NCBI GenBank assembly: GCA_905221605.1
Contig: CAJNDS010002435.1
Location: 841,277 to 905,276, forward strand
Origin: Symbiodinium natans
Lineage: Eukaryota; Sar; Dinophyceae; Suessiales; Symbiodiniaceae
Length of the DNA stretch: 64,000 nt
Reading direction: 5' to 3'
In this document: piece by piece, positions 43,701-56,186 of the stretch
Numbering within the stretch: the first letter of the stretch is position 1
Layout: every line of letters starts with the position of its first letter
Made by a program: the position numbers and the translations under genes
Notes under the pieces: generated by a model
Databases searched by the model: none
The model's input: only the letters and a program-made list of their open reading frames with translations
Told to the model about the DNA's origin: nothing

Positions 43701-45111
43701 TATCTGAGCATTCCAATGAGGCTGCCAGTGTTGCGCTCTAGTTAAGCTACTCGGCGTAGGACGCACGGGAGAACCTGGACCTTTTGCTTTCGCCAGGTCT
43801 TCATTGCGTTTTGTCTCGTGTTGCAACCTTGGCATGCTAAGCATGCTTAGTACAAGCACAAGCCCAGTTACCAATCGAACATCCTTGACATGCAAACCCT
43901 GCGCCACCCAGGATAGCTTGCCTTTGCGCTGTAAGCCTTCGTTGCTGGTGGGGGCAGCGATACGCATGGTCCGCCGGACAGTGCAGAAACGACCTTTGAC
44001 TTCTGCGTCGTCTGTAAGACGACCCTGGTTCGTTTTCCGCTCTGGTTGGTATGGGATTGCTTCCCTCTCAGCGTAGGCGTATGTATCAACCTCTCCAATG
44101 CTCATGGCCTAAGACAAAACGCATGCATGTTTACATCTCGCGACATGCGCCTTAGTGATCAGATGCAAGTGCCAGCAACAATAGGATGCCGCCGCCCTGA
44201 ACCGAATATCTTGCCATGTATGGAGCAACTCCGTAGCCACAAGTTCAGCTCCTCATTCCTGCATCTTGTGTCACTAGGTGCGGGGCGCAGCAATGTTTTG
44301 TTCCAGCTCTCTTCAGGGTGCAGGGCTTTTAGTGCTGAGACCTGCCACATCGCTCGACCCCATGCGTCTATAAATCGAGACCTTTAAAATCTCAGGAACC
44401 GGGATGGACATCCTCAGGCTGAAGCCCATTGAGAATCCCTGGCGCACTTGAGCCTTCCAGTCCTTGAGGTTTGGGCGCTGGTGGATGACGTAGACAGTTC
44501 TGGTAAAGTGGCAAACTTGTTTGTTTGCATATTCATTTTTGGCCGCCGGTCTTTCCAGTAGTTTCTTGACCCCAGGAATGTCCACACCTGTTTCATTCCA
44601 GCGCTCTTCGTTGCGGGCGCTCCTCAACTGCAAAACCCATTTCTTCTGTGCTGGGGATCTGCCTCTGACTAGTCAGCTGCTACGGTGGTTATGTTGTCTG
44701 ACTCTTGCTTCAATAGCTCAATCGCGCAGGGACAAAGCTGAAATCTAAATACCAGCTGGTATACCTGCTCCGATCCAGTCAGGTTGATGACGACCTCATC
44801 CGCCCACACCACACCCACGACATCCACGAGCGCTATGCTGGCGACAAGAACATGGCGCGGAAGGGGTTGGCAGATGCTTTGATAGACAGCCGGCCACCTT
44901 GGGAAAGTGAGTGTAACGGCAAAGTTAGTGCAGCAGTTGTAAAGCCTAGTGCCTACTCTGGAAGGCGTTCGCACCTCCAAATCTGGTTTACCATTTGCTG
45001 TGGACAGGACTTGCACGTTGCAGAATACATAAGCCTCAGTCCCAATAGATTTCTCCTGTCGGACAGGTCATGATCGAGGGAGACCACAACTCTGCCAGGC
45101 CAGAGTCGAGA
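40798..45111 (+). CDS. Alpha/beta hydrolase (serine hydrolase), multi-exon
   Basis: Exons: 40798-40878, (one missing), 41390-41422, 41838-41885, 42183-42243, 42354-42385, 42700-42744, 42917-42969, 43340-43460, 43936-43990, 44396-44432, 44577-44619, 44783-44854, 45067-45111. From 41390 all phases agree. The product reads FDLQITNPQGLRI, then CVVCLHGNSSCRLEAL (oxyanion HG motif), FAFDFAGCGLSEGDYITLGY, EDVSTVISYLRDSG, the nucleophile elbow ALWGRSMGAATALL (Ser), GLVLDSPFASLEMV, CFIPALFVAGVDDDLIRPHH (Asp), HERYAGDKN and VMIEGDHNSARP (His). Such enzymes cleave ester or thioester bonds; the substrate is unknown. Donors: GT 3, GC 7, GA 3. It has no signal peptide in the part seen. The 5' end and the region between 40878 and 41390 lack an exon. 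Confidence 0.88.
42917..42969 (+). other. Nucleophile-elbow exon of the hydrolase
   Basis: Encodes VSTIALWGRSMGAATAL with the GxSxG-type elbow GRSMG; the serine is the predicted nucleophile. The acidic member is in 44783-44854 (VDDDLIRP) and the histidine in 45067-45111 (EGDHN). The triad is therefore spread over three exons and appears intact. Confidence 0.85.
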
Positions 45112-45179
45112 GTTGGAAGTGTTACCTTTCTCTCCTCCCACTCCCCCGCTCTTCGTCTCCAACGCTCTCTCCTATTTCG

Positions 45180-45290
45180 CTCTTTGACTCTCCCCCCCTC
45201 GCTCTCTCGCGCTCTCTCTCTCTCTCTCGTTCCCTCTCTCTCTCTCTCCCTCCCTCCCTCTTCCTCTCCCTCCCTCCTTTCTCCACTCTT
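45180..45290. repeat. CT-rich pyrimidine tract
   Basis: A (CT)n and CCCT-rich run starts about 70 bp after the catalytic-histidine exon of the hydrolase. It is an intron or 3'-flank tract. The same stretch read on the other strand gives an open GAGAGA frame that is not a gene. Confidence 0.85.
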
Positions 45291-47000
45291 TGTTGTTGTG
45301 AGTGTTCTTTTGTACATGTAACGGATTGTGCTCCAAGGCGGCGTAGCTTCCAGGCCAGATAAGCGTGGCTATGTCACATCGTATGAGTCATTCCCATGCT
45401 TCGCTTCGGGCAATGCAACTTCCTTCTCCATTAAGCCCGCCCGATGCCCAACATGGGATGTGAAGCTTGCGGTAGGGAGGCCTGTCAAAGGGCTTCAGGA
45501 TGCCGTAAAGTTTTTCAGCTTCATACATGTTCATGCATAAACGCACACCTTCATGCATGCATGCAACGATATCGACACACATAATATATGTGATTGCATG
45601 TGCATGTTTGCATGTTGTTTTCCTTTTTCTGTCTGAGTTAGTTATATTCATATTTTCACATACACAGTGCTACATGTACTTGTGCGTGTATGCATGTGTA
45701 CGTAGGTATGTATGTGTATGTAGACGTGTGTAGAGGGTGGCAGGTGCTTTTTGAAGTGGTCTTGAGGTACGGGTCTGTGCGTGGAGTCATGCAGCTGGAT
45801 GCGGCATGCACCTGTTCAGGCCACAGTACCTGTCGGACAGTGTTTCCATTTTCTTTTTTGCAGCTCGACGGCAAGAAGCCCCAAGACCAGCCCCTTCCCT
45901 CATGGAATGTATCAGAACGAAGCTGCAACGACACATGTGTCTAAATGCACAGGAGAATGCAGGCGACATGCAGAGAGCTTGGCATGTCAGGTGTACGTAT
46001 GAATACTCGTGCGCCAATGAGCCATGACAACTGGAGCTTTTTGGTGGGTCACGCATGCCTCCTGTGAAGGGCATCCGTTGCCATCAAAAGCCAGTATCTG
46101 CGTTGCTTTTGATCCTGGAGAGATCCTTCCTTGCTTTCCATGGTTGTGGTCAGAATGGGGAGTGAGACAGCATTTGGCGTTCTTAATTAGTAAATAATGT
46201 CACGTTCGCGAGTGTGCAATGTTGAATGGTCTGGGTGTGGCGGCCTAATTGGTGGGATTTTGGGAGTCGTCAGCAGCAGATGTGGACGTTTGGACGACGA
46301 ACCTGATGAACCTGATAACTGTGTCCTGTTCAGGAACGGCTGTGCTTACCCGCAGGCCGTGAGCAGCCGGGGCAAACGATGTTGAGCGACTTGAGGTTTA
46401 TGGTCTTCTCGAGAGAGAGAGGGATAAACCGCCTGCTGTTTGGTTTTTTCCATGTTTTTCCTCGAAACATGCGTGGCATGTTTCGTCAGAGCATAGGCGT
46501 AGCATCTCGAGTCAGTTCCGTCCCCTTTGTCCTGTCAGGGACCCATCACTAGTTCTGGCGCAGCCCCGTGCAAGGCTGCACAGGCACTTCCAGCCCTAAC
46601 CCTACTGGCCCTACTGTCGTAACCTTCTTTCCTTGCCGTGATAAAATTGCATCTGAAAGTGCGGAGACCCTCTTGCAGGCCTCCCAGGAGAGCTACCACC
46701 GGTCCGGGTTCCCCTTGAGCCAAATGGGATGCCTGCGCGCCAGGCGGGAACCGAAGAAACCACACAACATCTTCAAAGACTGTGCTTTCATAGTATCTTG
46801 CGTTCAGGGTCCAGGGTGTCCTTTGCCCCTTTCCCAGCAAGTCACAGTCCAGCCTGGGTTCGAACGGGTGTCCTTTCTGGTTCCGGTACAGTTAGGTTCG
46901 TCGAAGACGGCGATTTACCCGCTGGAATTGGATTTTTTAGATGCATTGCCTGCCGACGTGAAAGAGTCTGTTCGAGTGCACGTCGAAATCTCTTGGAAAG
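45291..47000. other. No bounded gene; possible missing hydrolase exons
   Basis: The hydrolase needs at least a short segment after the catalytic histidine, but I found no exon that I trust here. 45527-45733 contains TGCATG/TGTATG-rich DNA. A + frame near 46850-46990 (FLDALPADVKESVRVHVEI) has fair composition but no convincing donor. Confidence 0.4.
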
Positions 47001-47530
47001 GAGGACGACGACATCCCGGATGTGGACCGACCGGGGTTCGGCCAGGCCCCCAAGGTCAGAGGCTGCTCTCAGCCTCTGGGAGCATGCAAGGCTTGAGTGT
47101 TGAGGGGACGGTGTGAGCTGAGGATGTTGAGGCATCGGGCTTGCCACAGGCGTTCGGAGAAGGTACTTGTAGGGTAACGTTGACTTTAGAACAGTTATCC
47201 CCAAGGCCCCAAGGCGGGCAGTTCATGATAGGACGCCCAGGTCCGGTTTTTCAGTTGCTCATAGCCCATCTGTCTTTTTGCCAAAACCTCCTGAAGTGCA
47301 CTAGAGCTGGTCCAGCCGAATCCTGGACACAGACATGTGCGCTCTGCTAGCTGTTCTTACCATCGAGCAGCGGTGTAAGTTATGCATGCACACATTCAAC
47401 CAATCCTATCGTGTCATTCTGCCCCAATCCTTGGAGCCCCGTGCTTCCCAAGCGCCCATGGCTCCGAGGCGACGAGGGGATGGGTGACCCAGACGAGGCA
47501 GCCATCCAGGAGGCCATCTTAATGTCCCTG
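47001..47530 (+). CDS. Acidic and UIM-like exon pair
   Basis: Exon 47001-47054 (GGAAAG acceptor, GT donor) reads EDDDIPDVDRPGFGQAPK. Exon 47477-47530 (GACGAG acceptor, GT donor) reads GMGDPDEAAIQEAILMSL. DEAAIQEAILMSL fits the ubiquitin-interacting motif (acidic start, conserved Ala, then Ser-Leu). Both are 54 bp and phase 0, so they join directly, and they are phase-compatible with the last hydrolase exon. They could be its C-terminal tail or a separate small gene. Ubiquitin binding is inferred from motif shape only. Confidence 0.55.
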
Positions 47531-47654
47531 GTTTCACCGGCACCTTGGCGGCACTTAGAGGGCGTTGATGGGGAGGCCCCTACAGCTTAGGGGCTCCAGG
47601 GGTCCTACGACTGGCCCCCAGTGCTGTCCTGGATGCAGAAGGGTTCCTGTAATT

Positions 47655-47725
47655 GCTGTCATATGTCATATGTCATATGTCATATGTCATATGTCATATG
47701 TCATATGTATATGTATATGTATATG
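47655..47725. repeat. TCATATG heptamer array
   Basis: About seven tandem TCATATG units are followed by TATATG hexamers and TATG. No function is evident. 47726-49757 contains no bounded gene. Confidence 0.9.
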
Positions 47726-49757
47726 TATGTTCTTCAATACTGTATGTGTTCTAGTTGTATGCATTCTTTGTAAAGCATCAGAAATGCCAGTACTTGGGAC
47801 CTCGTAGTAGCGCATGGGGCAGATTCGTTGGAGTGACGCCATTCCCCATTCCAAGCCTCTGTCTCTGTTCAGGAAGGAGCGGCCTCCTAGACAGAGCATT
47901 TCATGCCAGGACCCGGGACTCTTTGGTGCATAATTACTTCAGTTTGCGGTTTCGGCCGTATTGTCTATAGGCTTTACGAACTCGACTTCGCTTGTACCAG
48001 CGTTCAGTCTTCCAGAGTTCATGGCTGGCACGCGTTCAAGTAAAACGGCTGCCTACAGTGCTGCGTTCGAGCCTCAAGCCTCAAGCCTCGGGTATCTTCG
48101 GATGGTTCGCAGCCATCGGTCAATGAATGAATGAATGCGAGATTTCTCTTGGAACGGGAGCATTGTGAGCAAGGAAGAACCTTTGGTAATTATTGTCTGG
48201 TTTGCGAATGCGAGCTGGCATTGTGTCTGGCTGCCTTGAAATGCCTTCAGAAAGACTTTGCCTGCAAAGGAGAACCTGCGGCTACAGCATCCTGCAGTCT
48301 GCTGCAGCTTCTGCCGGGAACGTGACCAACATGGTCAACCACAAAGGGGTGCACTTGACAGCTTATAAGAAGGATGCAATTAGGTTCAAAGGGGAGCTGT
48401 CAAAACTTATCGGTTGGAGGGATGGTCATAATATCGACACCAGCGGGAGGTCCACCAACCATCCAACAATACGAGCGCAAGCAGGCACGTCGCTGCGCGC
48501 TTCCTAGCTCTTGCGACCTGCTGATGGTGTGAACATCCCGGTGCAGATAGTGCAAGTTGTCCCATTTAGATTAGATCTGGGGCCTTCTACGTCCAGATGT
48601 CCGCATGCTGCAGCTGCCAGCTATATGGATGGCCTGACAGTCTCTCAACTAGTGCATCCAGTTCATTTTGGCAGCACATGTGCTATACCGTAGCGGGATT
48701 CCAGGTACGCAGCATGTCGATTTCCCTATTCTAGCGTCGCGCACTGGCCCCGGCAATTTTCTGGTCCGAGGAGCATAATCTCTACCGACCTTAGCCTTGC
48801 ACTGGGGCCGTCTTCTCAAGACCCTGCTTAGCCGTATACCTAGGTATGGCAGATATGTGTGTGTGTCCAGAGGGGTCCTGCTTGAGGGTGCACCTCGCAG
48901 GGATTTGTGAAAGCTGGCATTTGGACGTATGGCCTTCTGAGATACTCGCATGGTATAAGGTTTTGCGAGATCGAGCGCACGAAGAGTGGCTGTTACCGCA
49001 GCAAATCATGCAAATCATGTGAAAACCCAAGCAATGGCATCGTACTTCCATGCATGGCCTACGTATACCGTATACCCTACCCGGCAACCAAGGTTGCCCG
49101 AATCGCGCTCACACTGTGTTCTGCCAATCTTTATTACATAACCAAGGAGAGGCAATATGCTGGACGCATCAGGGGCATTCCGTGCCGTAGGTGTTGGAAC
49201 TTACAGCGTACTGTAAGATGCACCTTGCTACACATCGGAAGGCAGAGCCAAAAGAGATGCGTCGCTGCAGTGCTTTCCTTGTAGAAGAGGGGTCTTGCCA
49301 AATGAGCGTTCCCTCTTGCCGAAAAAGAGGCAGCTTGCCGAAGAGGAGGCAGCAACTTTAGTCCTATATAGCAGGTGCCTAAAGTCGTCTGACCATTCAG
49401 TTTCACAGCCTGCTGAAAGGCAGGAAGCTAAGCTGCACCGCGCTCGGCAGACATCGCGGGTAACCTGTGCCGATGATCTTGCCTGGCATTTGGTGGAATA
49501 GAACCTGGAAAATGACTGGATTTTGAAGACAATTCCTCCGTTCCTCCGGACCATGCTAAGAAGCTACTCGGTTCTCGGCAACCTGAAGCTCTACAGACTT
49601 TCTTGCTTCTGAGTTCTGCTTTCCAGCCACACTAAGGCATATCTTTCACATCCGCATGTTGAGTATGGCATCACTGCATTTGTGGCGATCGATGTTCATC
49701 TCTGAACTTGGATCCCACAGCATCCCCTACAGCGTAATTTGTTTCTTTATCTGCAAG

Positions 49758-50361
49758 TGGCCCACGATGAAGCTCCCAGCACCGAGGGTCCAGTTCCTCC
49801 ACGGAATCCTGTGCAGGCTGAGATGAAAGCCTTGGCTGAAATCATCGGCACCAAAGCTCGCGCCAAGCCAGGATCTCGGATGTCTTGGTTCCCTGCGCTT
49901 TTGAGGCTACAAGGTTGGCTCGGACTTCGTACCTTACTTTTGAATGTAACTTTGCATGTAACTCCTTGGAGTACTTGGCCCATCTGCCTCAGGGCTTTGA
50001 GTGGGCTGGGACTGCATCTGTGGATGGAACCTTCTTGTGACATTTGCCGCGACGTTCGCTTTTCTAACGTGTGTGTGTTTAACCCAACTTTTGAATGCAT
50101 ACAGATGTGTCGTCTTTGGGATGCGCGAATTTGAGCACCAGCTTGGGGCTCAGGTGAGGCACAATTTTCTTTGTAACAACTCCACAGGTACGACGTTGAG
50201 CGAATGCACAAGCGCGTTTCTGTTGTCTTCTGGGCGCGTGTCGCCTTGAGACAAGCTTGTCTTAAGCGGAATGCAGCGGAAAGGTCTAAAATGGGCCAGG
50301 TACCGCAGCACCCGCGACTGCTTCAAATATTTGGACGAGGCCAAGACTGGCGCAATTTCCC
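49758..50361 (+). CDS. Second EF-hand gene fragment
   Basis: An exon from 49758 (CTGCAAG acceptor) reads AHDEAPSTEGPVPPRNPVQA, then EMKALAEIIGTKARAK. Exon 50300-50361 (GGGCCAG acceptor, GT donor) reads YRSTRDCFKYLDEAKTGAIS, with DEAKTG as a degraded calcium loop (only position 1 and G6 kept, plus E2). The IIGTKA segment parallels LIGTKA at 15464-15545, and FKYLD parallels 37317-37428, so these are related dinoflagellate EF-hand repeat proteins. The exon 3' border near 49863 and the links between exons are uncertain. Confidence 0.5.
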
Positions 50362-51462
50362 GTGTGGACCCTGGTGGCCCGAGTGTCCCAGAGCGCTTGC
50401 CATGTAAACTGTATGCTGGATGCCTGTACCCTAAGATGGGATGAATTCTTGCTGACACTAATGCCATTATGAGTAAGCTTGTGCGCTCATCTGCTTGCGT
50501 TGGAGTTCACAGCACCGCCCTTACCATCCTTGTCGAAGCTTGCATGTGATGAAAGGTGCCAAACTGGTTTCACCCGCATGGTTTGCAAAGGTGCCCTTAC
50601 TAAGCCGCAATCGTGAGCCAGTGAAGCCCGAGAACCTTTGAGGTGAAGAGTGCCTCCACTTCATGGAGCTCTTCAACTACCCGACCAAAAGCGGCAGCTC
50701 GGAGATTGAATCTCCCAAAACCCGAAGCCCGTACCCCTCATCCTCGAAATAAAGGAAGTCTTCTAGATATCTTTCGGCTCTTAAGGGCTTTGAGGGCTTT
50801 CAAAGGACAGCAAGTAGCGAGACATATGTATGTATATATATATGAGCCCGGAACCTTTAGGGTTTATTTAGCATAGAGTTTTTCTTTTCGCTTTAAATAC
50901 GGAATATAAACAATTTAGTATGTAAGTGTATATTTATACTTTTGTAGGAACCATAAGTTCTACTTGAGAGTCAACTTCGCCTTGTGTCTGTGGATACCAT
51001 TACTGTTGATGCTTGTGTTTTAGACAAGTCGCACATCTAACTTATTTATCCGTTTGGATGCAACAAAACGATCAACCCTCCACACCGGTGTTGCATATCT
51101 TAAATGCACTTGTTTTCTGCAGCTTTCTTTGTTTTCATCTGCGGCTTGTTCACTTATTAGTGTTTGTGATCTTTATAATGCTGATGCGATGGCAATAGTA
51201 TGCTTACTGGTGTTCCTAGCATTGGAAGCACAACTAACATTATGAACATATTATGACTTATGTGAGTACTATTGGTAATGTTCGCAATATAAGTACTAGT
51301 CCTAGCGCGAGCTGTCAATATAAGCAAAAAGCATGGCGTGTTGTGCGGAACATTCGAAGTCGAGGATTACTTGTGCTAAGCATAAGTTTGACACATCTTA
51401 TGCTCCCAATTTGACAGTTCGTGACTTCAATATCATCAAATAACATTGCAGTGCGTTGGCAG
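50362..51462. other. Transition to AT-rich DNA, no gene
   Basis: From about 50820 the base composition drops to AT-rich and stays so to the end of the window. No exon-like block is seen. Confidence 0.6.
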
Positions 51463-54400
51463 GATTGCTAATTAACACTAACATCACGACAATCCTAATC
51501 ATCCTAATCTTGCTGGTAGTGCATATGTCTTTTGACAAGTCTACTACGAAACTGCACTATCTGTCGAGATTAGCCATATGACTAGTGCGAGTACTATTAA
51601 TGTTCCACACTCTTTAGTAGGGGCCTCCTGAACAAAGTCAAAAATGGCCGGGCTGTTCAGGACACTCCGAGTGTTTGGGTTTGGGGGCGCGCGTTGGGAT
51701 CCTGAATAAAGGCAAACCGTCCGGGCGCCGTAAGAAAATTCCACGCGGCGCGCCTTTAAAGGATTGCTGGGCATCGCTGCCCTGTAAACTTATCCTAACT
51801 CCTCTCTAATAAATTCATATATATCCCGTGGACAGTGTAAACAGGAACAAGAAAGGGGGAGGGGGGCAGGTCTAAAGAGGGTGCAACATCAGTGTTGTGA
51901 GCAATGTTTTTTAGCCCACCACTGGGAAACTCAACAATGTCACTAACAATAGTACCATAGCGTCATTAGCCCCTGTGGCATGATTAGTCCGATAAGATTA
52001 TAATATGAGATCAATTAGTAATATGATTAATGCGAGTAACATGAGTGCTAGCAAGCCTAATACAATTTATGACACTAGTAAGCTTGGTAATGTTGTAACT
52101 GGAATTGCAATTTCTTGTCATTTACTTTTAGTTATGCTATTGATCATGCTAGTAAGCTAATACGCCTACTATACCGAACATTGCTGAATATAATACTAGT
52201 ATCACGCTACTGATATTAGTAGTATTGGGACCATTCCTATAAACATGAAGAAAGGTTTACTTCTTGAGCTGCATTTTAGCTGCAGGATGGTTTGCGGTTA
52301 GTACTCCAGTGACTCTTTGGGCATAGTTTGGTCTTGTGCGCTCTAGGGACTTTACGAGGATACTCTACGGCTGCGCGCTTCAGCGATTCTGGAATACTCT
52401 AGCACAAGCCTTCCAGGGCTTTTCCGGTGATCCTTTCGGCTTATTTTGGAAGACTTTGGGTTTTGGTATTCTAGAGACTCTTTCGGGCAACCGTGCAAAC
52501 CAATGAGTGATTTAGAAACCAAGTAAACTCATAATTTTTCTAGAAGTACGTGGTGCAGGGAACTTTGTGGCCCACGCCGCAGAGCGATAGTGATAACAGC
52601 AAGAAATCACTCGGGGGCTCTCTATGACATCAATGAGTGTTGTAGGAACCAAGTAAATTTCGTCACACAAACACATGGTGTAGGTCATTTGTTGACCGAC
52701 ACCACATAGGAACAGTGAGAAGACTATGAAATAACTAGGCCACCGTATATTAAATCAGTATGTGGTGTGGAACCAGGTAAATTTACGAGCACATGGTGTA
52801 GGGAATGCTGTGGCATACGCCACATAGGGATAGTAGAAAAACTCAAGAAATCACTGGGAAACTGTATATGATATCAATGAGTGTTGCGAGAACCAAGTAC
52901 ATATTTTTATACAAGCACATGGTGTAGGGAGCGTTGTGACCCACAATACGTAGGAACTGAATCACTGGGCAACCGTACATTAAATCAATAGGAACTAAGT
53001 AGTTTTGCTTGTGCAAGCAAAGAACAATGAGAAAACCATTTAGTCACCAGGCAACGGTATAAAGTAATGAATCCGCATAACAATATCACCATGTTTACTG
53101 TTCATATCAATAGCGTTCTTAGCAGTGCTGGCATTGCTCATGTTCATTATATTTTGTGTTAGCGCGATCCGAAAGCAAGGCCCTTGCAAGGACGCTGTGA
53201 CTTTTCCTCGATACCATACGAGTACTATGCTGATACTACACGAATACTTTACCGCTGCCAGACTAGGTACCAGCACCAAGACCAAGACCAATAATAGTAC
53301 TAACACGAATGCTAAAACTACAAGAAACTCTATACTACACTACACTATACAAAATAGCCGGGACATAGCCGGGACTTTTGGGGTCTCTTTCGTTGCGTTT
53401 GTTTCATTCCTATCAAACGCTCGTATATGTATATTGTCAAAAAACTTTAAAGATGCACATGCCGAATAATCCGACGTCCTATTTTATCTTGTCTTTTGGA
53501 CTTGCATTGTTGTTTTTGGCTTTCGCTTTGCTTTGTTTTCTTTGCGTGCTGCTTGCCTACATTTAAAATGCGGTTTGCTCATGGATCCATGACACGAGCA
53601 AAAAATCCTACACTGCTATTCTGAAAACGAATTCGTGGTTTTGTGGTCATGATAACTGTTCACGTTGCTGTTCTTGCACGCTGCTTGCCTATGTCTTTTC
53701 GAACTTGTGTTCTTCATTTATCTATAACACTTGGATCGATGAGGGGCGCTGGCAAGCTAAACAGCGAAAACACTCCGCCCGAGTTTCATTTCATGGGTTC
53801 GCGTTGCAGCTTCAGACTTTTACCCATTCGTGCCAACCCACAGCCCGAAAACACCCAGCACCTAGCCCTCCAGCATTAAACAAAACACATGAGCGAAATG
53901 GACCGAAAGGCTGCTCGTTCATATATATATATATATAATGTTTTTACTTCCTAGTCTATATGTGCTCAATTACGTAATTTCATTGAGACAGTAGCGCACG
54001 TGCCTTTGCCATTTGACATTTTGGATAGGTTCTTACAACAAAACATTTGTGGACTCTGCTTGCGACTTGTCAATTGTTGATATATTCCGTAGCAACTAAC
54101 GGGGACACTGCTGGCGATCTGTGATTTTGGGACATCTTCTTTCAACAAAAAAACTACGGGGGACACTGCTTGCGATTTGTGAATTCAGAAGAAAACTAAG
54201 GGGGGACACTGCTTGCGATTTGTGATTTTGGCATATATACTTTCAGGATTAAACTTATTGGGGACACTGCTTGCGATTTGTGATTTTGGGACATCTTCTT
54301 GCAGCATAAAAACTAAGGGGGACACTGCTTGCGATTTATGAGTTTGGATAGTTCTTCATTCAGCAAAAAACTATGGGGAACACGGCTTGCGATTTGTGAT

Positions 54401-54900
54401 TTTAGCACATACTCTTTCAGCAAGAAAACTGAGGGTGACACTGTTTGCGATTTAGGAGTTTGGATAGTTCTTCATTCAGCAAAAACTATTGGGGACATCG
54501 CTTGCGATTTGTGTTTTTGGAATTCTTTCAACAAAATCTCATGGGGACGTATCCATTACATTCCGTAACAAACTAAGGGGGACACTACTTGCGATTTGTG
54601 ATTGTGGGACATCCTCTTCTTGCAGCAAAAACAAACTAAGGGGGACACTGCTTGCGATTTGTAACTTTGGAGAATACTCCTTCAACAAAAACTATATATG
54701 GGGGACACTGCTTGCGATTTGTGATTTTGGGACATCTTCTTTCAGGGGACACTGCTTGCCATTTGCGAGTTTGGCACATACTCTTGTAGAAAAAACTAAG
54801 AGGGACACTGCTTGCGACTTGGTTTTGGTACATAGGCTTAGAGGAAAAATATGGGGCACGCCGGGCACACTGCTTGCGATTTGTGACTTGGGACCATTTT
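51463..54900. repeat. First copy of a ~3.4-kb direct duplication
   Basis: Sequence from 51463 recurs from 60565, immediately after the N gap, at an offset of 9101-9103, through at least 54900 (window end at 64000). Differences seen include A/G near 51788, GCTGCAT versus GGTGTAT near 52271, and the length of the (TA)n at 53921-53936. No convincing gene lies inside; open frames are short. Confidence 0.95.
52518..53090. repeat. ~120-bp degenerate tandem repeat, five copies
   Basis: Copies start with AACCAAGTA/AACCAGGTA/GAACTAAGTA at about 52518, 52647, 52771, 52891 and 52991 (spacing 129, 124, 120, 100). Shared internal motifs are CACATGGTGTAGGGA, CACGCCACATAGG and AAATCACTGGG. The same array recurs in the second duplicate from about 61619. 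Confidence 0.85.
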
Positions 54901-56070
54901 CCTTACAGCAAAAAAATAAGGGTGACACTGCTTGCGATTTGTGAATTTGGGATATATTCTTTCAGCAAAAAGGACTATGGGTGGACACTGCTTGGGATTT
55001 GTGATTTGGGGGGCATCTTCTTGCAGCAACAAAAACTAAGCGGGGACCCTGCTTGCGATTTGTGATTTTGGGACATCTTCTTTCAGCAAAAACCAAGGGG
55101 GACACTGCTTGCGGTTTTTGATTTTGGGGCATCTTCTTGCAGCAAAAAAATTAGGGGGACACTGCTTGCGATTTAGGAGTTTGGATAGTTCTTCATTCAG
55201 CAAAAAACTATGGGGGACGCTGCTTGCGATTTGTGATTTTGGAATTCTATCAACAAATTCTCATGGGGACACTGCTTGCGATTGCTCAATGTCCATTCCG
55301 TAACAAACTAAGGGGAACACTGCTTGCGACTTGTGATTGTGGGACATCCTCTTCTTGCAGCAAAAGAAACTAAGGGGGACACTGCTTGCGATATGTAACT
55401 TTGCAGAATACGCTTTCAACAAAAACTATGGGGGACACTGCTTGCGATTTGTGGTTTTGGGACATCTTCTCTCAGGGGACACTGCTTGCCATGTGCGAGT
55501 TTGGCACTCTTGTAGAAAAAGCTAAGGGGGACACTGCTTGCGATTTGGCAATTCGGTACATAATCTTACAGGAAAAACATGGGGCACACTGCTTGCGATT
55601 TGTGACTTGGGAGCATATTCTTACAGCAAAAGAACTAAGGGTGACACTGCTTGCGATTTGTGAATTTTGGATATATTCTTTCAGCAAAAAGGACTATGGG
55701 TGGACACTGCTTGCGATTTGTGTTCTTGGTACATATTCTTTCAACAAAAAAACTACGGGGGACACTGCTTGCGATTTGCGATTTTGGCACATACTCTTGC
55801 AGAAACATCTAAGGGCGGACACTGCTTGTGATTGTGAACTTGGTACATAATCGCAAAAAAACTACGGGTAACACTTCTTGCGATTTATGAATTTTGTAGA
55901 TAATCTTACAGCAACATCTTATGGGGACCCTGCTTGCGATTTGTGATTTTGGATATTTGCGCGCAACAACAACGCATAGGGACACTGCTTGCGATTTATG
56001 AGTTCGGAGAAGGCTGTTTCGACAAAAACTACGGGGGACACTGCTTGCGATTTGTGACTTTAGTGCATGG
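54090..56070. repeat. ~57-bp tandem array, about 35 copies (GACACTGCTTGCGATTTGTG)
   Basis: The near-invariant core GACACTGCTTGCGATTTGTG is followed by a variable middle (often TTTTGGGACATCTTC or TTTGGCACATACTC), TTTCAGCAAAAA and ACTAAGGGG. Spacing ranges from about 45 to 75 bp. Some two-unit blocks repeat in the same order, suggesting higher-order amplification. Open frames with DTACDL-like peptides are repeat translations. Confidence 0.93.
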
Positions 56071-56186
56071 ACATTTGGGAATTTCGGGTTTCAGGCTTCG
56101 GGGGTGTCTTGCCGAAAGCCTGGAGAGTCCCCCTGTTGAGGACCGAGTGGGGGTGGCCGCGACAAGCAAGACCTGGAACCCTCACA

